A DNA stretch of 44,312 nt from Novosphingobium sp. (GCA_017987575.1 JAGNTK010000008.1:1-44312), one strand, 5' to 3'; positions 28,000 to 36,171 are shown, numbered from the stretch's first letter. A program made the numbers and translations. Notes: generated by a model from the sequence alone, not told the origin.

Positions 28000-28784
28000 G
28001 CCACGCCCGCGCCTTCGGCAATCGGCGCATCGGCGTGGTCAGCTGCCCGCTCCTGATGTTCGGCGCTGCGCACGGTCCAGGTCAGGACTGGCAGCCCACG
28101 CTGACGTTGCCCGGTGGCGAAGCGGCTGGGCAGGTCGCGGATATCATAGGCGAGGAAGTCAGGCCGCGCCGCCCACAGCGACAGACGGCGACGGACCATC
28201 CCGATCAGAGTCTTGCTGTTTTCCTCGGTCACCACCAACCCGCGTACGGTCAGCGGCGAGCGATCGGCAAACCAGCGCGACACCCGCGGATCGAAGCTCA
28301 TGATCGCATGCGGACCGGCATAGCCTTCCAGCACTCGCCGGACCGCCTGACACAGCGCGCCGACATGTTTGAAACTGCCGCGCTTTGACTTGATTTCGAT
28401 CAGCACCGGGACTCGGCCGGCGACTTCATCGAGCATTCGCTTGAGCGTTGGGATCTTGTCCCCGCTGCCCGATAATTCGATCCGGGTCAGCTCTTCTGCG
28501 CTGCGCTGGATCACGGGTCCGGTCTCGCTGGTCAGCCGGTCAAGCTCAAAGTCGTGGAACACCACCGCCTGCCCGTCGCTCGATCGCTGGACATCACATT
28601 CAATCCCCATGCCCCGGTCGATCGCATCGCGAAACGCGGTGAGCGAATTTTCGGGCACGCCCGGCTGGTGCAGTCCGCGATGGGCATAGGCAACCGTGCT
28701 CAGCCAAGCGACTTTGGCTGGTTTGGGTGGCGGCGAACGCCAGCGATCAAGCAGGCCGAACAGCAACGATTGCATCCACTTCAA
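27996..28784 (-). CDS. Glycerophosphodiester phosphodiesterase (UgpQ-like)
   Basis: A 262-residue TIM-barrel GDPD that splits glycerophosphodiesters to glycerol-3-phosphate and an alcohol. The catalytic set is visible: H35 and R36 (AHRGLH), E45-N46-S47 (PENS), E62 and D64 (ECDV) and H77 (FHDFELDRL). There is no clear signal peptide, so it is probably cytoplasmic. Its start lies 38 bases inside the end of the RidA gene, and its stop overlaps the GNAT-like start as GTGA. Confidence 0.92.
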   Translation of the reverse strand: MKWMQSLLFGLLDRWRSPPPKPAKVAWLSTVAYAHRGLHQPGVPENSLTAFRDAIDRGMGIECDVQRSSDGQAVVFHDFELDRLTSETGPVIQRSAEELTRIELSGSGDKIPTLKRMLDEVAGRVPVLIEIKSKRGSFKHVGALCQAVRRVLEGYAGPHAIMSFDPRVSRWFADRSPLTVRGLVVTEENSKTLIGMVRRRLSLWAARPDFLAYDIRDLPSRFATGQRQRGLPVLTWTVRSAEHQERAADHADAPIAEGAGVA

Positions 28785-29208
28785 CCGCTACGCCAAGCGG
28801 CAGACAGGGCACGCCAACCGCGCTGCGGGCGTGCTTGCCGGCATCGCCAAACACCTGCGCCATCAGTTCCGAAGCGCCATTGGCAACCTTGGGCTGGTCG
28901 GTGAAGTCGGCAGCGGAATTGATGAACACGCCTAGCTTGACCACCCGCTCAACCCGTTCGAGCGAGCCAAGTGCGGCCTTCAACTGCGCCAGAATCATCA
29001 GACCGCAGGCCCGCGCGCCTTCGACGCCCTGTTCAAAGCTCAGATCCTCGCCCAGCCGTCCCTTGAGCAGCTGGCCATCGACGATCGAGACCTGCCCCGA
29101 AACATGAGCAAGGCCCCCCGCGAATACCACCGGGACATAGGCCGCGACCGGTGCAGCGGGTTCGGGCAGGACAATCCCTAGTTCGGCGAGTTTTGCGTCA
29201 ATACTCAT
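28747..29208 (-). CDS. RidA family protein (YjgF/YER057c/UK114)
   Basis: A 153-residue RidA-superfamily protein. Features include GLAHVSGQVSIVDG near the N-terminus and the C-terminal ARSAVGVPCLPLGVAVEVDAIVAV, where the arginine matches the position used for substrate-carboxylate binding in RidA. Canonical RidA hydrolyses 2-aminoacrylate; this longer subfamily may act on other imines. It starts 2 bases after the HAD gene stop and overlaps the GDPD start by 38 bases, so it is in the middle of the operon. Confidence 0.9.
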   Translation of the reverse strand: MSIDAKLAELGIVLPEPAAPVAAYVPVVFAGGLAHVSGQVSIVDGQLLKGRLGEDLSFEQGVEGARACGLMILAQLKAALGSLERVERVVKLGVFINSAADFTDQPKVANGASELMAQVFGDAGKHARSAVGVPCLPLGVAVEVDAIVAVRPA

Positions 29209-29210
29209 GA

Positions 29211-29834
29211 TCAGTCTTCCTGAATGCGCGAGAGCAGCCAGGGCAAGGCATGCTCCCAGGTGTCAATCCGGGCGTGGGCGTGGCCAGCCTCAAACCCGCA
29301 AGTGATATGCGGCGCCAGTGTCGGTTCACCACATAGGTGAAGGCGATCGATCTGAGGAACCATTTCGGCTACGGAGCCATGGTGCTGGGCCAGATCATCG
29401 ATGAACACCGCCTTTGACGGCTGATACTCTTCCATGATCGCCTGCAGCGCCGGGCCTTTGGGGCCCTGATTGGTGAACACCCGCGCATCGATCCCGTGGG
29501 CCAGCAATTGCTGGCGCCGGGGTTCGTTGTGGCGATCGGTCAGGTTGGTCAGGATCACCACATCGGCATGATCCTTCAGCGTGTTGATCGCACTGACCGC
29601 ACCGGCAATCGGGGTCTGGCGGTGCATCTCACCATCAAAGAATCCGCCCAGCAGCCGCCAGATCTCCTCCGGCGGCACCGGCTCGCCGGTGGCTTTGTCG
29701 CGGATCGCCTTGGAAAAATCGTTGCCGATCAGCTTGAACGAGACCGGCTGGGTTTCCTCCAGCCATTCCCCGAACGGCACAATCATGTGCAACAGCACTT
29801 CGTCACAATCGCTGATGATCAGCGGCTTACTCAT
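29211..29834 (-). CDS. HAD family hydrolase
   Basis: A 207-residue haloacid dehalogenase-type phosphatase. Motif I is D9-C-D11 (IISDCDEVLLH), motif II is in VVILTNLTD, motif III lysine is in NQGPKGPALQ, and motif IV is FIDDLAQHHGS. The substrate is unknown; the cap region carries MHRQTPIAGAV. ATG 29834 lies 4 bases after the stop of the DUF3572 gene, so the two are in one operon. Confidence 0.88.
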   Translation of the reverse strand: MSKPLIISDCDEVLLHMIVPFGEWLEETQPVSFKLIGNDFSKAIRDKATGEPVPPEEIWRLLGGFFDGEMHRQTPIAGAVSAINTLKDHADVVILTNLTDRHNEPRRQQLLAHGIDARVFTNQGPKGPALQAIMEEYQPSKAVFIDDLAQHHGSVAEMVPQIDRLHLCGEPTLAPHITCGFEAGHAHARIDTWEHALPWLLSRIQED

Positions 29835-29838
29835 GAAA

Positions 29839-30108
29839 CTACAACCTCTCTCGTGCGGCCATCAGTTCGGCCGGATCGACCCCCAGATGGTCGGCCGCTG
29901 CCACCAGATCGGGCTCATATTGCCCCAGAAACTCGAGCACTGCGCCCAATATCGCCGGATCACCCAGCCCGGCCCGCAGATCATCGGCGCCCAGCCCGGT
30001 CAGCGCCAGCAGCCGATCCGCGCGGGCCTCGTCGCCTAATACCCAGCCGAGCGCACCCAGCGCCAGGGCGAAGGGATCAGGAGCGGGGGATTTGGGCTCG
30101 CGAAGAAT
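29839..30108 (-). CDS. DUF3572 family protein with a probable ATT start codon
   Basis: An 89-residue protein recognised as DUF3572 from DPFALALGALGWVLGD, ADRLLALTGLGADDLRAGL and the C-terminal DPAELMAARERL. The function of the family is unknown. There is no ATG, GTG or TTG before the conserved domain: an in-frame TGA lies upstream, and the first ordinary start (TTG) falls in mid-domain. The only well-placed candidate is ATT 30108, with GGAG (30119-30116) exactly 7 bases upstream; CTG 30114 is too close to that GGAG. The stop TAG (29841-29839) is 4 bases before the HAD gene. It is probably missed by gene finders. It is divergent from divK with 35 bases between. Confidence 0.78.
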   Translation of the reverse strand: MLREPKSPAPDPFALALGALGWVLGDEARADRLLALTGLGADDLRAGLGDPAILGAVLEFLGQYEPDLVAAADHLGVDPAELMAARERL

Positions 30109-30143
30109 TGTCAGGCTCCGGGGTTCAGCGTAGGGCTGCGCTC

Positions 30144-30521
30144 ATGGCAAAGCGCATCCTTGTTGTCGAGGACAACGACCTCAATCGCAAGCTGTTCTGC
30201 GACGTGCTGCGCAGTCAGGGCTATGCGATCGAACCCTGCGCCGATGGTATGCTGGCGCTCGACGCCGCGCGGCAGTTCGTGCCCAACCTGATCATCATGG
30301 ATATCCAGCTGCCCAACGTCTCCGGGCTCGACCTGATCGAAGCCGCCAAGAAGGACCCGGTACTGCGGACAATCCCGGTTCTGGCGGTCACCGCCTACGC
30401 CGGAAAAGGCGACGAAGAGCGGATCCGCGACGCCGGTGCAGAGGGCTATCTGGCCAAGCCGGTATCGATCGGGCCGTTCATGGCGGCGGTGAAGGCGTTG
30501 GTGGAGAGGGGGGCGGTCTAA
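30144..30521 (+). CDS. divK: Single-domain response regulator DivK
   Basis: A 125-residue stand-alone receiver, exactly the length of Caulobacter DivK. The acidic pocket is VVEDND at 7-12, the phospho-acceptor is D53 (IIMDIQLPNVSGL), followed by T (VTAYAGKGDEERIRDAG) and K (YLAKPVS). DivK controls the DivJ/PleC/DivL/CckA pathway that sets CtrA activity, and ctrA is 7 kb away in this window. AGGG lies 8 bases before ATG 30144. The longer open frame upstream (to 29496) is only the antisense of the DUF3572 and HAD genes. Confidence 0.95.
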   Translation: MAKRILVVEDNDLNRKLFCDVLRSQGYAIEPCADGMLALDAARQFVPNLIIMDIQLPNVSGLDLIEAAKKDPVLRTIPVLAVTAYAGKGDEERIRDAGAEGYLAKPVSIGPFMAAVKALVERGAV

Positions 30522-30708
30522 ACCGCGCAGGCCGGAAAGTGACCTCCACCTTCTGTCTTCTACAGTCACAGACACGACTTGGCAAAATATCATCTGTGGT
30601 TGAATGACTGCATTTCACTTTTCGTAAATTGGTTCAAACTAATCGTTGAAGGGTCGAAATTTCGCGCGGAGTCTGCTTTTGTCAAACCAAGTGGAGAGTC
30701 GACGGCTA

Positions 30709-31974
30709 ATGCCAATCGCTCTGATCCGCAAACAACGCTGTCCCGGAGACGACTGGTTTTTGCAGAGTACATGGCTCGGAGGCCTCCCTACACTCGGTAA
30801 TGCCGCTTGGCCTCGAGGGCGTAACGGCCAACCGCTGCATCACATCGCGCGCATCGACTTGAAGGACATCAAGTCAATGCTTCCTGATTTGCTTTTGCCG
30901 GACGCAGGCAGTCTGTCGTTCTTTTTCTCAGAGGTCGATAATCGGAGCGAAGGGGCTGCTCTTTTCTCGCCGCCTGGTGAAAATGCCAAAACGTCATCGC
31001 CAGAAGATTTGCTGCCGGCATTTGAAGAAGGCGGGCATACATTCCCGGGCGTTCAGAATTCCCTTTCCAGATATTGCTTCCCGTACTGGCCCCTTGAGGC
31101 GATCGGGCTCGACCTGCCGTCCACAATTCCTAATCCCAGTTTGGACTATCAAACGAACCAATTGATCCGGGACGCCCAATTGGCTGCGATCCACGCACAG
31201 TATCCGGAACGACGCACGGATTTCGGCGTTGAAATGGCGCGCCAAGCAAGCATTGAGCAGGTTGACACCTTATGGTGGCATGGTGCGATTTGGATGCGCG
31301 AAAACTTAGCAATGGGGCAAGCGGGTCTTGGTGCCAAACTCCGTTCGACTCGATCAACATTAGAGCGATATCATCAATTTGCGGCTCGACTGGAAAAGAC
31401 GAAGTCGAGTTACGCGCGCGACACAGCGCGGTACGCTGCGGAACTGTCCCAACAGCAAGCTTACCTCACCCGATTGGAGCGCGCGGAATCGCTTATTGAT
31501 TCGTTCACCCGCGCCTTCGATTACTTTGTTGAGGGACGTGATCCTTGGGAAAAAATGATCAAGGAAGAAATAATAGGCTTAGATGAGTTTCGCGAAACAA
31601 TTAGGAAGGATTTGAACTTAGTATATCAGGGGGTTGCTCCGCATTCACTTGACTCTATTAGAAATGTTTCGATTGAACGCTTGATGACTGAAAGCGAATT
31701 ATTATTCGCCAAGCTGCCTGAATCTTTAGTTAAATTCATCAACACCAACTATCGGACGCCAACGCATAATTTCCACCACATGTTTGGATTGGGGGCTGAT
31801 GTGCAGGAAGCTCCATATCGCCATTATGGTGATCACTTGCTGCTGCAAATCGCTTTTGACAGTTTGGCACAGATGCGGTTTGGTGACGTTGGTGTCGTGC
31901 AATTCTGGATCTCTCCGGATGACCTTTCGGCGCGGCGATGGAACAAGGTCACCACGACGTTCGAAGGTCACTGA
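30709..31974 (+). CDS. DUF1963 (YwqG-like) protein with a long helical insertion
   Basis: A 421-residue protein. Its N-terminal part (STWLGGLPTLGNAAWPRGRNG, here in part LGGLPTLGNAAWP, then HIARIDLKDI and AGSLSFFF) and its C-terminal part (HLLLQIAFDS, MRFGDVGVVQFWISPDDLSA) match the two ends of the DUF1963/YwqG domain. Between them lie about 150 charged, helix-forming residues (such as YHQFAARLEKTKSSYARD) not present in the ~260-residue YwqG. The role is unknown. The DNA is AT-rich: 31561-31620 has 20 G/C of 60 bases and 31681-31740 has 21, against about 62% elsewhere, so acquisition is likely. ATG 30709, with GGAGA 11 bases upstream, is preferred over TTG 30646. Confidence 0.8.
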   Translation: MPIALIRKQRCPGDDWFLQSTWLGGLPTLGNAAWPRGRNGQPLHHIARIDLKDIKSMLPDLLLPDAGSLSFFFSEVDNRSEGAALFSPPGENAKTSSPEDLLPAFEEGGHTFPGVQNSLSRYCFPYWPLEAIGLDLPSTIPNPSLDYQTNQLIRDAQLAAIHAQYPERRTDFGVEMARQASIEQVDTLWWHGAIWMRENLAMGQAGLGAKLRSTRSTLERYHQFAARLEKTKSSYARDTARYAAELSQQQAYLTRLERAESLIDSFTRAFDYFVEGRDPWEKMIKEEIIGLDEFRETIRKDLNLVYQGVAPHSLDSIRNVSIERLMTESELLFAKLPESLVKFINTNYRTPTHNFHHMFGLGADVQEAPYRHYGDHLLLQIAFDSLAQMRFGDVGVVQFWISPDDLSARRWNKVTTTFEGH

Positions 31975-32207
31975 CCACTTACAAAACTACAGCGAGTAGG
32001 GGGGCATGATCAGAGGCCTGCGGCTCGGCGCGCGCAGACAAGGTGCGATCAGACGGAATTATGTGGCGACAGTTATCGTTGCGCTAGCGGTGTTCACACC
32101 GTGCCAATTCACTTTTCATAATGCCCTTCCCTGCTCCAGCGTACTTTCGCCTATATTCCGCCCCATTCATCGGCCAAAGGTCCGGCAACACTTACCGGAG
32201 TTCCCTA

Positions 32208-32447
32208 ATGGACCGCGACGCAACTGCCGCAAAGATTGCCGAACTGATTGCGCCCTTCAACAAGAAGAGCGTGACGATCACCGATGCCAGCACTTTTGCG
32301 GGCGATCTGGAATTTGACAGCCTGACGGTGATGGATTTCGTCGCCGAGATCGAAGACGCGTTCGACATCATCATCAGCATGAACCAGCAGGCCGAGATCG
32401 AAAACTACGGCCAGCTGATCGATGCCGTGGTGAAGCTGCAGGGCTAA
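32208..32447 (+). CDS. Acyl carrier protein of the sphingolipid locus
   Basis: A 79-residue acyl carrier protein. The 4'-phosphopantetheine attachment site is S38 in EFDSLTVMDF, followed by the acidic helix EIEDAFDI. GGAG is 7 bases before ATG 32208; the frame is open upstream but unconserved. It is directly upstream of serine palmitoyltransferase, the arrangement in Sphingomonas and Caulobacter, where a dedicated ACP supplies the acyl chain for 3-ketosphinganine synthesis. A strong hairpin lies between the two genes. Confidence 0.93.
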   Translation: MDRDATAAKIAELIAPFNKKSVTITDASTFAGDLEFDSLTVMDFVAEIEDAFDIIISMNQQAEIENYGQLIDAVVKLQG

Positions 32448-32463
32448 ACAAAAATCCGCCTAC

Positions 32464-32535
32464 CCTGAGCTTGTCGAAGGGCTGCCCTTTCTTCGCCAAC
32501 GCCGCAAAGAAGGACAGTCCTTCGACAAGCTAAGG
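32464..32535. repeat. REP-like long inverted repeat between acp and spt
   Basis: The two arms (32464-32493 and 32507-32535) pair over about 29 bases with few mismatches. Each contains the core GCTTGTCGAAGG / CCTTCGACAAGC, a palindromic sequence widely repeated in sphingomonad genomes and here present as an inverted pair. It fills most of the 109 bases between acp and spt. It may stabilise the acp transcript or partly terminate it, so that acp and spt are made in different amounts. Confidence 0.8.
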
Positions 32536-32556
32536 ACGGACGGGTAAGGGAATGAC

Positions 32557-33759
32557 ATGACCGACCTTTTTTCCAAATTCGACCCTCTGATCGAACAGCG
32601 CCGGGCGCTGCTTTCGACCGGCCTCACCGATCCATTCAATCTGGTGATGGAGCAGGTGCTCTCCCCCACCGAGGCGATCTGCAATGGCAAACCGACGATC
32701 CTGCTCGGCACTTACAACTACATGGGCATGACCTTTGATCCCGATGTGATCGAGGCGGGCAAGCAGGCGCTGGACGATTTCGGCGCGGGCACCACCGGCA
32801 GCCGCGTGCTCAACGGCACTTTTGCCGGACACCGACTGGTCGAGGATGCGCTGAAGGAATTCTACGCCATGGATCACGCCATGGTGTTCTCGACCGGCTA
32901 TCAGGCCAACCTCGGGATCATCAGCACCATCGCGGGCAAGGGCGATTACATCGTGCTCGATATCGATAGCCACGCCTCGATCTGGGATGGCTGCAAAATG
33001 GGCGACGCCGAAGTGGTGCCGTTCAAGCACAACGACATCGAAGCGATGGACAAGCGGCTTGGGCGGATTCCCGAAGGCGCCGGGAAACTGGTAATTCTGG
33101 AGGGCGTCTATTCGATGCTGGGCGACATCGCTCCGCTGAAGGAAATGATCGCCGTCGCCAAAAAGCATGGCGCGATGGTACTGGTGGACGAAGCGCATTC
33201 GATGGGCTTTATCGGCCCCAACGGGCGCGGCGTGGCTGAAGATCAGGGCTGCCTCGACGATGTCGACTTCGTGATCGGCACGTTCAGCAAGTCGGTCGGC
33301 ACGGTCGGCGGTTTCTGTGTGTCCAACCACCCGAAGTTTGAAATCCTGCGGCTGGTCTGCCGCCCCTATGTGTTCACCGCCTCGCTTCCGCCGAGCGTTG
33401 TCCACACCGCCGCGACCTCGATCCGCAAGCTGATGCACGCCGGCAACAAGCGTGCGCACCTGTGGGAGAATTCCAAGGTGCTGCACAAGGGCCTGCGCGA
33501 TGCCGGGTTCAAGCTCGGCACGGAAGAACCGCAATCTGCGATCATCGCGGTGATCATGCCCGATTTGGAACGCGGCGCGCTAATGTGGGAAGCGCTGCTG
33601 CACGAAGGGCTCTACGTCAATCTGGCCCGTCCGCCAGCGACGCCAGCGAACATGACGCTGCTGCGCTGCTCACTCTGCGCCGAGCATACCGCTGAACAGG
33701 TCCAGACAATCATCGGCATGTTCAAGCGCGCCGCCGCTGCGGTCGGGATCCTTGATTAG
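32557..33759 (+). CDS. spt: Serine palmitoyltransferase
   Basis: A 400-residue PLP-dependent alpha-oxoamine synthase that condenses L-serine with a C16 acyl thioester to 3-ketosphinganine, the first step of sphingolipid synthesis. PLP lysine K245 is in GTFSKSVGTVGG, D211 and H214 in VDEAHSMG, and H139 (DSHAS) matches the PLP-stacking histidine of the Sphingomonas paucimobilis enzyme. It is soluble, as are bacterial SPTs. AAGGG lies 6 bases before the ATG. It follows its acyl carrier protein and overlaps the SGNH hydrolase gene by 8 bases. Confidence 0.95.
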   Translation: MTDLFSKFDPLIEQRRALLSTGLTDPFNLVMEQVLSPTEAICNGKPTILLGTYNYMGMTFDPDVIEAGKQALDDFGAGTTGSRVLNGTFAGHRLVEDALKEFYAMDHAMVFSTGYQANLGIISTIAGKGDYIVLDIDSHASIWDGCKMGDAEVVPFKHNDIEAMDKRLGRIPEGAGKLVILEGVYSMLGDIAPLKEMIAVAKKHGAMVLVDEAHSMGFIGPNGRGVAEDQGCLDDVDFVIGTFSKSVGTVGGFCVSNHPKFEILRLVCRPYVFTASLPPSVVHTAATSIRKLMHAGNKRAHLWENSKVLHKGLRDAGFKLGTEEPQSAIIAVIMPDLERGALMWEALLHEGLYVNLARPPATPANMTLLRCSLCAEHTAEQVQTIIGMFKRAAAAVGILD

Positions 33760-34534
33760 GTGGCTCCTCGCCGCGATCGCGCTGGCCTTTGCCGCTCCGG
33801 CCATGGCGGCTGAACCGGTGAACTCCTATCCGCCCCCGGGGATGATGGAAAATGCCTGCCCAGCCAGCCGCGATGGGCTGTGGGCGCTCGATCCAAAAGT
33901 GCTGCAAAGCGACTGGGCCTGGCAGTGCCGCTATCGCGCGGACAACGCCAAGGTCGATCCGGCGAACCCGCCGCAAGTGGTGTTCATCGGCGATTCGATT
34001 ACCGAAAACTGGGTCCAGCTCGATCCCGGCCTGTTTGGTCAGACCCGGCTCGGCCGCGGGATTTCCGGGCAGACCAGTCCGCAGCTGCTCGTGCGGTTTT
34101 GGCAGGACGTGGTCTCACTGCGGCCCAAAGTGGTCCACATCATGGTGGGCACTAACGACATTGCCGGGAACACCGGGCCGACCACGCCCGAGGCCTACAA
34201 GAACGCGATTCGGGCGATGGTCTCCTTGGCGCAGGCCAATGGGATCGTGGTGATCCTGGGTAGCATTCCGCCGGCCGACCAGTTTGGCTGGGCCACCCAG
34301 CATAGACCCGCGTCATGGATCGCCGGACTTAACCTTTGGTTGAAGAGCTACGCGGATGAGCGTGGCGCGATCTACGCCGACTATTTCACCCCGCTGGCCG
34401 GGCCGAACAGTGAACTGCGGCCTGAGTACGGCCCGGACGGGGTCCACCCCAACGCCGCTGGCTATGCAGTGATGCGTCCGGTCGCAGAAAAGGCGATTGT
34501 CGCGGCTGAATCCTTGGCCGCGATCACGCAATGA
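33752..34534 (+). CDS. Exported SGNH/GDSL-type hydrolase
   Basis: A 260-residue esterase/lipase-fold protein with a signal peptide (MIRWLLAAIALAFAAPAMAA, cut near residue 20), so periplasmic. All four SGNH blocks are present: S82 (FIGDSIT), the glycine in GRGISGQ, N135 (VGTNDIAG), and D229/H232 (DGVHPN). The substrate is unknown; an acyl ester or amide on a lipid or glycan is possible. It starts with TTG 33752 inside the last codons of spt and overlaps the SDR start as ATGA, so it is coupled to the sphingolipid operon. Confidence 0.9.
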   Translation: MIRWLLAAIALAFAAPAMAAEPVNSYPPPGMMENACPASRDGLWALDPKVLQSDWAWQCRYRADNAKVDPANPPQVVFIGDSITENWVQLDPGLFGQTRLGRGISGQTSPQLLVRFWQDVVSLRPKVVHIMVGTNDIAGNTGPTTPEAYKNAIRAMVSLAQANGIVVILGSIPPADQFGWATQHRPASWIAGLNLWLKSYADERGAIYADYFTPLAGPNSELRPEYGPDGVHPNAAGYAVMRPVAEKAIVAAESLAAITQ

Positions 34535-35292
34535 CAGGCCGGTTATTTGGCAAACGCGCGGTCATCACCGGCGCGGCGCAAGGGATCGGCAAGGCCATTG
34601 CCGCAGCCTTCGTGGCCGAGGGGGCGGACCTGCTGCTCGCCGATATCGACGCGCAGCGGCTGGCGGCTACCGCAGCGGAACTCGGGCAGGAAGGCATGGT
34701 GATCGATGTCTCCCGCAAGGCCGAGATCGCGCGGCTGTTCGCCCGGGTGACCGAGCGCTGGGGCACCCTCGACATTCTGGTCAACAACGCCGGGGTAACC
34801 CACGCCGCCGAGCTGGACGATCTGACCGAAGAAGACTTCGACCGGGTCCTTGCGATCAATCTCAAATCCGCTTTGTGGGCCACGCAGGAGGCGGCGCGAT
34901 TGATGGACGCAGGCAGCGCAATTGTGAACATGAGCTCGGTCAACGCCGTGCTGGCGATCCCCAACCAGATTCCTTATGCTGTATCCAAATCGGCACTTAA
35001 GCAGCTGACTAATGTAACCGCATTGGCACTTGCGCCCAAAGGCATCCGGGTCAACGCGATCGGCCCCGGTTCGATCATGACCGAGATGCTGGCCGGGATC
35101 ATGAATGATCAGGCCGCCGAAGACCGGATCCTGTCGCGCACTCCGCTGGGCCGCTGCGGCGAGCCAGCCGAAGTGGCGGCAGTCGCGGTATTCCTCGCTT
35201 GCGGCGAGAGCAGCTATATCACCGGGCAGACGATCTATCCCGATGGCGGACGGCTGGGGCTGAACTACACCATGCCGGTCAGGCGGGACTAG
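34531..35292 (+). CDS. SDR family oxidoreductase
   Basis: A 253-residue classical short-chain dehydrogenase/reductase. The cofactor motif TGAAQGIG is at 13-20, NNAG at 85-88, and the catalytic set N110, S136, Y149 and K153 is complete. The acidic residue ADIDAQ after the second strand suggests NAD(H) preference. Its ATG overlaps the SGNH stop. Because of the operon it may act on a sphingoid intermediate, for example as a ketone reductase, but its motifs are those of general sugar/polyol SDRs, so this is only an inference. It overlaps the convergent hydroxylase by 14 bases. Confidence 0.92.
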   Translation: MTGRLFGKRAVITGAAQGIGKAIAAAFVAEGADLLLADIDAQRLAATAAELGQEGMVIDVSRKAEIARLFARVTERWGTLDILVNNAGVTHAAELDDLTEEDFDRVLAINLKSALWATQEAARLMDAGSAIVNMSSVNAVLAIPNQIPYAVSKSALKQLTNVTALALAPKGIRVNAIGPGSIMTEMLAGIMNDQAAEDRILSRTPLGRCGEPAEVAAVAVFLACGESSYITGQTIYPDGGRLGLNYTMPVRRD

Positions 35293-36115
35293 GTTCGGGC
35301 TCCGGCTCCATCACTTTGTTTTCGGGCACAATCGGCCAGATCAGCTGTTGCCCGAAGTGCGCCGGGGGCAGATTTTCAACGCCATAGCTTTGCGGATAGG
35401 TCCGGGTGATCTTGGCCGTACCGAACAGCACATCCCAGAAGAACAGCAAGTTTCCGAAGTTGCCCTTATAATGAACCGCCGGATCGGAATAGTGGCGGCC
35501 ATGGTGGGCGTGATGCGTCGCCGGGGTCGAAATGGTCCGCTCGACCAGCCACATAACGGGCGAAAGCCACTTGATCTTGAGCAACGGGCGGTCCCACGCA
35601 ACGTCGCTGTGCGCGCCGATGATCACCAGTTGTTTGACGACGATATACCCAGCGTAGACCCAGCCAAGCCCAAGATAGACCAGTGCCGCCGAAAACCAGA
35701 TCCCCGGCATCATCGCGTAGTAAAACAGGTTGTTTCGGTAAACGAGCCGGATGCTCATATAGCGGGCATTGTGGTGGGCACGATGCAGGTTGTAGAGCCA
35801 GGGCACTGAGTGCGAAATCCGGTGCAGCCAGTACTGCGTCATATCATCCAGCACCAGGAACAGACCGATCGCGGCAAAGACATTCAGCCCGGACAGCGCG
35901 TCACGCCATTCCGGCGCAGCCAGGCCCAGTCCGAAAGTGACCAGCAGGACGATCGCCGGTTGGGTCAATCCCAGCAGGATTACGGTGCTGGCCACTTCGA
36001 CCACGGCATCGTCGCGGGTCTGCTCGCGCTTTTTGAACAAATCGCTGCGCCACAGCTCCAACAGGCCAAAGCCCAGATAGATCGCCAGGACCACATAGGT
36101 TGAAATCGGCACCAT
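35279..36115 (-). CDS. Sterol desaturase / fatty acid hydroxylase family protein
   Basis: A 278-residue integral membrane di-iron enzyme. The histidine clusters are visible: HRISH, HRAHHN, and the C-terminal HHAHHGRHY, spread over four or so hydrophobic segments beginning with TYVVLAIYLGFGLLEL. Members hydroxylate or desaturate sterols, fatty acids, carotenoids or sphingoid bases. Its position next to the spt operon makes a sphingolipid chain a reasonable candidate substrate. GGAGA 7 bases before ATG 36115 fixes the start. It is divergent from the Crp/Fnr gene, with 56 bases between. Confidence 0.9.
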   Translation of the reverse strand: MVPISTYVVLAIYLGFGLLELWRSDLFKKREQTRDDAVVEVASTVILLGLTQPAIVLLVTFGLGLAAPEWRDALSGLNVFAAIGLFLVLDDMTQYWLHRISHSVPWLYNLHRAHHNARYMSIRLVYRNNLFYYAMMPGIWFSAALVYLGLGWVYAGYIVVKQLVIIGAHSDVAWDRPLLKIKWLSPVMWLVERTISTPATHHAHHGRHYSDPAVHYKGNFGNLLFFWDVLFGTAKITRTYPQSYGVENLPPAHFGQQLIWPIVPENKVMEPEPEPSPA

Positions 36116-36171
36116 TTCGCACTCTCCCGCGCTTGTCTTTGACCCTGCATAGGCGCATTGGCTTGTTTGAA

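Noticed and set aside
32006-32317. Plus-strand open frame before acp (starts MIRGLRLGARRQ)
   Set aside because: It runs out of frame into acp, has a low-complexity basic start, and has no ribosome site; the gap is more likely leader and promoter.
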